The position numbers and the translations under genes were made by a program. 32,110 bases of DNA from an uncultured Prevotellaceae bacterium (GTDB taxonomy: Bacteria > Bacteroidota > Bacteroidia > Bacteroidales > Bacteroidaceae): positions 1 through 32,110 of the forward strand of contig CACYKE010000066.1 in assembly GCA_902774925.1 (NCBI GenBank), read 5' to 3'. Numbering within the stretch: the stretch's first letter is position 1; the number at the start of each line of letters is the position of its first letter. Shown here in pieces: positions 28,435 through 32,110 of this stretch. Below the pieces are notes generated by a model. The model was not told the origin of the DNA. It worked only from the letters and a program-made list of their open reading frames with translations, and ran no database searches.

Positions 28435-28674
28435 TTATTTTTTGAACCTTGACGAGAACAGTTTGATTTTGGTCCTGAACGTTCCAGGCTTCAAACCGAA
28501 TTTCTCCGACAACTCCTCAATACAGTTATAATAAAGGTCTTTCTCGACGAATCGGCGGTGGAGGTATTCACGGTATGCGGCGAAATACTTCACGTCGTTG
28601 ACGGAGACTTTATTGTTTCTGAGAAGCGTTAAGAAATCTTCAAACGGCTCAATATAGTCAAAAACAGTGTCCAT
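28435..28674 (-). CDS. Small - strand protein with a helix-turn-helix-like end
   Basis: 79 aa from ATG 28674 (MDTVFDYIEPFEDFLTLLRN); an alternative start at 28722 would cover the + strand promoter at 28693, so I prefer the shorter form. The protein is helical and basic toward its end. CIEELSEKFGLKPGTFRTKI is compatible with a helix-turn-helix, so DNA binding is possible. It is read away from a small-RNA-like region and ends at the shared terminator. Family not recognised. Confidence 0.55.
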   Translation of the reverse strand: MDTVFDYIEPFEDFLTLLRNNKVSVNDVKYFAAYREYLHRRFVEKDLYYNCIEELSEKFGLKPGTFRTKIKLFSSRFKK

Positions 28675-28692
28675 TGTCTGAAAACTTTTGGT

Positions 28693-28862
28693 TAACTTTG
28701 CATTATCGTTTGATTCAAACAAGTTTGCAAAGCATAATGTTTGCTATCACAAAAAGTCTGCAAGCCTCCTTGGTGAAGCGATGTCCAATGGACGAAACAA
28801 CGCAGGAGGTTGCAGACCGTAGGGGGCGAGTCTTGTCGGCACCAAGACAAGCCCCCGATTTT
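28693..28862 (+). ncRNA. Candidate small RNA with its own promoter
   Basis: TAACTTTG (28693-28700) is a perfect -7 box, with a poor -33 (ATTG near 28673). The transcript would carry a long stem GTCTGCAAGCCTCC (28756-28769) with GGAGGTTGCAGAC (28805-28817) and one bulge, a small inner hairpin GTCC-AAT-GGAC, and a terminal hairpin GGGGGC/GCCCCC (28822-28827 with 28851-28856, extended by TCTTG/CAAGA) followed by TTTT. There is no open frame of note. On the opposite strand the first stem is followed by TTTTT, so - strand use is also possible. Confidence 0.5.
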
Positions 28863-29120
28863 GCCTTATGTAATCATCTTATATTCCTTTCCTTGCACTT
28901 TAAACGGTTAAACGATGTTTGTTCGCATCGGCATGCCCGAGTTGTGCAGACAAAGGTAATCTGACTTAGGGACTGGTTTGGGACAACCTTGTTTGCGGGA
29001 TTGAAAAACACGCCTAAAGATGTCTGTGAATACTTGGTTGGCAAGTGATTAATTCCGAATTTTGCAGCGGACGGGAAAGCCCCGTTCTTCAATTATTCAC
29101 AACACAAAAACATCAAGATT

Positions 29121-29681
29121 ATGGCATTAGAGATGAATGATTTGATGATGCTGCGAGGGATGGATTCGAAAGAGGGTCTTTCGCCCTATGAGCAGTACAA
29201 AGTCGGTTACATGCAGCAGAAGAACCACACCAGTGGTATCGGAGTTGCAGGACTCGTTCTCGGCACTGTCGGCACGGCAGTAGGTGTAGGTGCATGGCTC
29301 TTCGGTGGTATGTACGGCAATGCCAAGGCCAACCAGGCCAAGGAGGTTGCTCTCGCCGCCAAGGAGATTGCAACCCTGCAGAACGGCGCCACACAGCGTC
29401 AGCTCGACCAGCTGACCAACCTGTTTGCCGCTGAGCGTCAGGAGCGCATCGCTGGCGACCAGACCATCACGCAGACCGTCAACGACACCGTGAGCGGCAG
29501 TCAGCAAGGGACGCTCTCTGCACAGCAGGCTGCTGAACTGAGCGCAGTGAACAGTGTGATGACGCAGACCTACTCAGACTTCGTGACTGGTCGCGCATCG
29601 CTGAACCCGACGCCCGTCAGCCTGTACTCGGCTCCCCAGCCTTGTGCTTGTCCGGCCAGCGGCTGCGGTTGCGGCGCGTAA
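29121..29681 (+). CDS. Glycine-zipper membrane protein with Cys-rich C-terminus
   Basis: 186 aa. A short amphipathic N-terminus (MNDLMMLRGMDSKEGLSPYE) is followed by one Gly-rich membrane segment (GIGVAGLVLGTVGTAVGVGA, about residues 39-58), then a helical region likely to be coiled coil (AKEIATLQNGATQRQLDQLT to about residue 115), and a tail ending CACPASGCGCGA. No signal peptide. The five terminal cysteines match a Cys-rich theme in the following genes. The preceding gap (28863-29120) contains a small hairpin ACGGG-AAAGC-CCCGT and no promoter I can defend. Function unknown; a virion-associated or membrane-inserting role is possible. Confidence 0.6.
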   Translation: MALEMNDLMMLRGMDSKEGLSPYEQYKVGYMQQKNHTSGIGVAGLVLGTVGTAVGVGAWLFGGMYGNAKANQAKEVALAAKEIATLQNGATQRQLDQLTNLFAAERQERIAGDQTITQTVNDTVSGSQQGTLSAQQAAELSAVNSVMTQTYSDFVTGRASLNPTPVSLYSAPQPCACPASGCGCGA

Positions 29682-29693
29682 AGGTTTCTTGTA

Positions 29694-29711
29694 GGCGGCG
29701 GTTTTGCCGCC
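29694..29711 (+). terminator. GC-rich hairpin, possible terminator
   Basis: GGCGGC-GGTTTT-GCCGCC just after the 29121 gene, followed by a pyrimidine-rich but not U-only stretch. It may reduce rather than end transcription into the next gene. Confidence 0.5.
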
Positions 29712-29747
29712 GCTTACTTCCTTTCCAAAATTTCACGGCAATATAAT

Positions 29748-30098
29748 ATGTTTGGATATGGTAAACGAAAACGACGTATGCAGATGGTACAACAGGGATT
29801 AAGGGCAACGAGCAAGAGCAGTCTGAAACTGCAATGCCTCTTTTGTGCGAAAGGCGACCTGAAGGAGGCCAAGGAACTCTATGATTTCTTCGCGAGCGAC
29901 ATGCCAGACCTGCCCGACCAGGACCCTGTGCCGCCCACGTGGCAGCAGAACACGGCACAGACCATCAACGGCATCATGGACTGGGTGAAAGAGAACCAGG
30001 GGACGCTGGCACAGGCTTACGACTTCATAGCGGGCATCGCCCGCCGCACCGCTGCCGCCCATCAATCAGTAACAACTAATTCACGGCATTATGAATGA
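29748..30098 (+). CDS. Hypothetical 116-aa protein
   Basis: Basic N-terminus (GYGKRKRRMQMVQQGLRATS), then helical segments (LKEAKELYDFF, then NTAQTINGIMDWVKENQGTL). Residues CLFC (30-33) are the only cysteines. No family recognised. It overlaps the next gene by 8 bp (ATGAATGA), which implies translational coupling. Placed in a cluster of small, conserved-looking phage genes. Confidence 0.6.
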   Translation: MFGYGKRKRRMQMVQQGLRATSKSSLKLQCLFCAKGDLKEAKELYDFFASDMPDLPDQDPVPPTWQQNTAQTINGIMDWVKENQGTLAQAYDFIAGIARRTAAAHQSVTTNSRHYE

Positions 30099-30333
30099 AC
30101 AGAATCAACAGCATGGGCAGGAGACACCGCTCGGCGTGTACCCCATCAGTTTTGAGATTTATGCGCACAGCCAGCAGGAGGCTGAGGACGCTCGCATGGC
30201 TATCATTGCTTTTATCGGCCTGCATGCCAGGCAGGGTCGGGCGATCACGGGCGAGAAAATCGCCAAGGCCGTCGCCAACTGGGACAAGAACCCGATTGTA
30301 AGGTCAAAAGTTATCCAATACTTTCAAGAGTAG
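30091..30333 (+). CDS. Hypothetical 80-aa protein
   Basis: Starts inside the end of the preceding gene. Sequence GVYPISFEIYAHSQQEAEDA followed by a hydrophobic helix (RMAIIAFIGLHARQ) and ending VRSKVIQYFQE. Small alpha/beta fold likely; no known domain. Coupling to the 29748 gene suggests the two products act together. Confidence 0.58.
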   Translation: MNEQNQQHGQETPLGVYPISFEIYAHSQQEAEDARMAIIAFIGLHARQGRAITGEKIAKAVANWDKNPIVRSKVIQYFQE

Positions 30334-30386
30334 AAAGAATTGGAAAGAACTGGAAAGTATTGGCAATATTTGCAAAGAATAGTAAG

Positions 30387-30406
30387 AATTATCAGGAATT
30401 ATCAGG
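30387..30406 (+). repeat. Two tandem copies of AATTATCAGG
   Basis: Direct 10-bp tandem immediately before ATG 30410; an imperfect 10-bp tandem (ATTGGAAAG, ACTGGAAAG) precedes it. The gap 30334-30409 holds no gene. Confidence 0.7.
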
Positions 30407-30409
30407 ATT

Positions 30410-30613
30410 ATGGAACAGAATCAGAATCAGCAGAGCGGGCAGTTCAAGTGCCCCGGCAACTGTCTGCAGTGCCTGCCCGCACAGCGGCAGTATTGCGCAT
30501 CGCAGCACGCCTACGCAGCCGTGTTCGACCCCAACGGCGAGGGCGAGCTCTTCCCGAAGGAGTTTGCCGTATCGGAGCCCGCAACCGATGCACCTGCAGA
30601 GGCGGCGAAATAA
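30410..30613 (+). CDS. Small four-cysteine protein (67 aa)
   Basis: MEQNQNQQSGQFKCPGNCLQ, then CLPAQRQYC: a Cys pattern C-x3-C-x2-C-x7-C in the first 30 residues, suited to binding one zinc or iron-sulphur centre, followed by an acidic Ala/Pro tail. No enzymatic signature. Sits in the Cys-rich cluster. Confidence 0.58.
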   Translation: MEQNQNQQSGQFKCPGNCLQCLPAQRQYCASQHAYAAVFDPNGEGELFPKEFAVSEPATDAPAEAAK

Positions 30614-30629
30614 GCCTCGAAAATGCCGA

Positions 30630-30656
30630 TGGACTTTTGCTACCAACAAAAGTCCA
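30630..30656. other. Perfect 10-bp stem-loop between genes
   Basis: TGGACTTTTG (30630-30639) and CAAAAGTCCA (30647-30656) with a 7-base loop; no T-tract after it. Possibly an RNA-stability or operator element. The rest of the gap 30614-30735 shows nothing else. Confidence 0.6.
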
Positions 30657-30735
30657 CCTGCACAAAAATACAGCGCAAGACGTGGAGCGGCGCACCAAAA
30701 GGCTCCCAAGATAATCAACAAAAAACTAAAGTATT

Positions 30736-31215
30736 ATGGCAAACTGTAACTGTAATTGCAAGAACGGACAGGACGCGCTTGACTTCCTGACTTCCGTTCC
30801 TGGCGGCACCGCTGCCAATGCAACGTATCAACTGGGACTGACCCACTACACTTGTGGCAACCGCAAGATGCTCGTGGCTGACCCGACGCATCCCGTCATC
30901 TCACAACTGACGGCGACACCCGTCGGCACGCCCATCGACCTCGGCAACGGCACCTTCTGCCAGGAGTGTCAGATTGCGGGCACCGTCACCTACAAGCCCT
31001 GCAACTCCTGCTCTCCGCAGACCGAGTATGTCAGCCAGCGCGTCTGCCTGCCGTGCTCGTCGGCTGTATCGCCCACGCTCACCATCGGTACCGTGGCCGC
31101 CTCGCCGAAGCCTATCACGTATTACACAAACAACGGCTGCGGATGCTGCCAGGGAACATACCCCTGCACCAACCGCATCGCCGTCACCACGTCGATTAAC
31201 GTGACAACGGCATAA
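30736..31215 (+). CDS. Cysteine-rich protein (159 aa)
   Basis: About fifteen cysteines, mostly paired: NCNCNCKNG at the N-terminus, CGNRK, CQECQ, CNSCSPQT, CLPCSS, CGCCQGTYPC. Between them are beta-rich, Thr/Pro/Gly-rich segments. The pattern suggests several metal-binding knuckles or disulphides of an extracellular or capsid-associated protein. There is no signal peptide, so export would be by phage assembly. No family recognised. It is followed by only 3 bp before the next gene. Confidence 0.62.
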   Translation: MANCNCNCKNGQDALDFLTSVPGGTAANATYQLGLTHYTCGNRKMLVADPTHPVISQLTATPVGTPIDLGNGTFCQECQIAGTVTYKPCNSCSPQTEYVSQRVCLPCSSAVSPTLTIGTVAASPKPITYYTNNGCGCCQGTYPCTNRIAVTTSINVTTA

Positions 31216-31218
31216 GGC

Positions 31219-31596
31219 ATGAACTGGCTCGACGCACTGATGATTGTCTTCTCCGCGACAGCCGCCAACCACCTCGGACTGGTGGCTGCCGCCGAGAGCG
31301 TCGTCCGTCACCGTCTGCCAGTCCTGAACTGTCCAAAGTGCGCGGCATTCTGGCTGGTACTCGCCTATGGCTTTGGTTGTGAAATCTACTTCACAGCCAC
31401 CCACCATTTCGAGCAGATCCTCGAATTGTTTGCCGTCGCCTTCCTCTCCGCATGGTCGGCCATCTGGCTCGACCTCTTAATGGGAATCATTGATCAATTA
31501 TATATAAAGGTATATGACACGTTTTATCCAACAACAGATACCACCGACACCGACGCGCTCGATACCACCGACTCCGTGCCCGATGTGTCCGAGTAG
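31219..31596 (+). CDS. Small multi-span membrane protein
   Basis: 125 aa with three probable membrane segments: WLDALMIVFSATAANHLGLV, AAFWLVLAYGFGCEIYFTA and FAVAFLSAWSAIWLDLLMGI. A CPKC pair (about residues 38-41) precedes the second segment, and the C-terminus is a polar Asp/Thr-rich tail (TDTTDTDALDTTDS). It lies 3 bp after the Cys-rich protein. Possible roles include holin, membrane anchor or superinfection exclusion, but none is shown. Confidence 0.6.
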   Translation: MNWLDALMIVFSATAANHLGLVAAAESVVRHRLPVLNCPKCAAFWLVLAYGFGCEIYFTATHHFEQILELFAVAFLSAWSAIWLDLLMGIIDQLYIKVYDTFYPTTDTTDTDALDTTDSVPDVSE

Positions 31597-31606
31597 CGTC
31601 CTGTAT

Positions 31607-31625
31607 GCTGCGGTATCACCGCAGC
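31607..31625 (+). terminator. Hairpin after the membrane-protein gene
   Basis: GCTGCGG-TATCA-CCGCAGC, seven perfect pairs, 11 bp after the stop. It is followed by A- rather than T-rich sequence, so termination is uncertain. Confidence 0.45.
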
Positions 31626-31673
31626 CAAAATCCGAAACAAAATCGGAAAAGGCACCGAAACAGACACCTAAAC

Positions 31674-31717
31674 GTCAAAATAAGAAATAAAAATCGCCGA
31701 TTTTTGCTTATTTCGAC
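31674..31717. repeat. Long AT-rich inverted repeat
   Basis: GTC-AAAATAAG near the left end and CTTATTT-CGAC at the right end enclose the perfect AAAAATCG/CGATTTTT dyad. It occupies the gap 31597-31777 and could be a terminator, an operator or a protein-binding site. Confidence 0.55.
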
Positions 31718-31777
31718 GAAAACGTGAAAATAAGCAGGTTTGAATCGGCTTAAAGTCTAATTTAAACAGAAAATAAG

Positions 31778-32110
31778 ATGACAACACCACAAGAAATGAA
31801 GGAGCGTTACATGAGTCTGTACGACTACATGTCGCAGAGCCGCGACCCGAAGAATATGAAAGCCTTCGGTTGCGTGATGACAGAGATGATGGACTACCTC
31901 GTGGCCAACAAGCCAGACGTCGCCGAAGAGATGATTGACAAACTGGAGGCAATCAAGTGGCACCAGTATCTCACCCCGAAGGAAGCGGAGAAGATTGTCG
32001 CTGGTATGGAGCCGAAAGCACCGTGGAGTCGCGAGGTGTGGAAGAACGCCATGGAGTCGTTCGGACTGCCACTGGAGGAGATGCCAGCCTACAACCGCTG
32101 CGCACTCTGG
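31778..32110 (+). CDS. N-terminal part of an unidentified protein (runs off the window)
   Basis: 111 codons from ATG 31778 to the right edge with no stop. Helical, rich in Met and aromatic residues: MTTPQEMKERYMSLYDYMSQ, then MTEMMDYLVANKPDVAEEM and YLTPKEAEKIVAGMEPKAPW. The LTPKEAEKIV segment followed by WSREVWKNAM looks like a regular helical bundle. Family not recognised; the cluster context suggests a phage or mobile-element conserved protein. Confidence 0.65.
   Translation, partial: MTTPQEMKERYMSLYDYMSQSRDPKNMKAFGCVMTEMMDYLVANKPDVAEEMIDKLEAIKWHQYLTPKEAEKIVAGMEPKAPWSREVWKNAMESFGLPLEEMPAYNRCALW

Overview
The window looks like part of a temperate phage or prophage (or its metagenomic copy) from a Bacteroidales host, probably Prevotella/Segatella or Bacteroides. 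The reasons are promoters with the Bacteroidota -7 box TAnnTTTG, the near absence of Shine-Dalgarno sequences, a Bacteroidota-style tyrosine recombinase, and tail proteins of the kind found in gut Bacteroidales phages. No capsid, portal, terminase or lysis gene is recognisable, so this is the tail and accessory part of a larger element. Genus and lifestyle cannot be fixed from the sequence.

Layout. Positions 1-5300 hold an accessory DNA-modification and DNA-handling block: an adenine/cytosine-N4 methyltransferase, a frameshifted cytosine-C5 methyltransferase, a second DPPY methyltransferase, a zinc-ribbon DUF551-like protein, a NUMOD4-HNH homing endonuclease and an SSB-like protein. Two structured RNA-like intergenic regions and dispersed repeats lie among them. 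Positions 5300-19700 are a colinear, GC-rich tail module read from the + strand: two large baseplate/tail proteins, a 1383-aa fibre-like protein with a short collagen stretch, then smaller fibre or tip proteins with coiled-coil and tryptophan repeats. They end in a short tail-fibre gene. Three copies of one promoter motif (GTCCCAAAAT, 16 bp, TAnnTTTG-like box) drive parts of this module.

Positions 19427-26588 are the most striking part: an AT-rich array of 28 short promoterless coding cassettes on alternating strands. 23 of them begin, in the same reading frame, at the 7-bp core CTGGGAG (Leu-Gly-...). The single fixed tail-fibre N-terminus (19094-19426) ends at the same core and is fused to cassette 1. 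Nearly every cassette or convergent pair ends at a hairpin terminator of the form GTGGGGA...TCCCCAC. Many cassettes end in the aromatic pattern (F/Y/I)xR...W..W, as in pyocin-knob-like fibre tips. Immediately after the array, on the - strand, lies a complete tyrosine recombinase (26675-27859). I interpret this as a large phage shufflon: the recombinase inverts DNA between CTGGGAG cores and swaps the receptor-binding tip. It is built like the R64 pilV/Rci shufflon but with many more cassettes and a much shorter conserved site.

Positions 27860-32110 hold the recombinase promoter and a palindromic operator-like site, a 47-aa membrane peptide, a small - strand protein, a likely small RNA, and a + strand cluster of small cysteine-rich and membrane proteins of unknown function that runs off the window.
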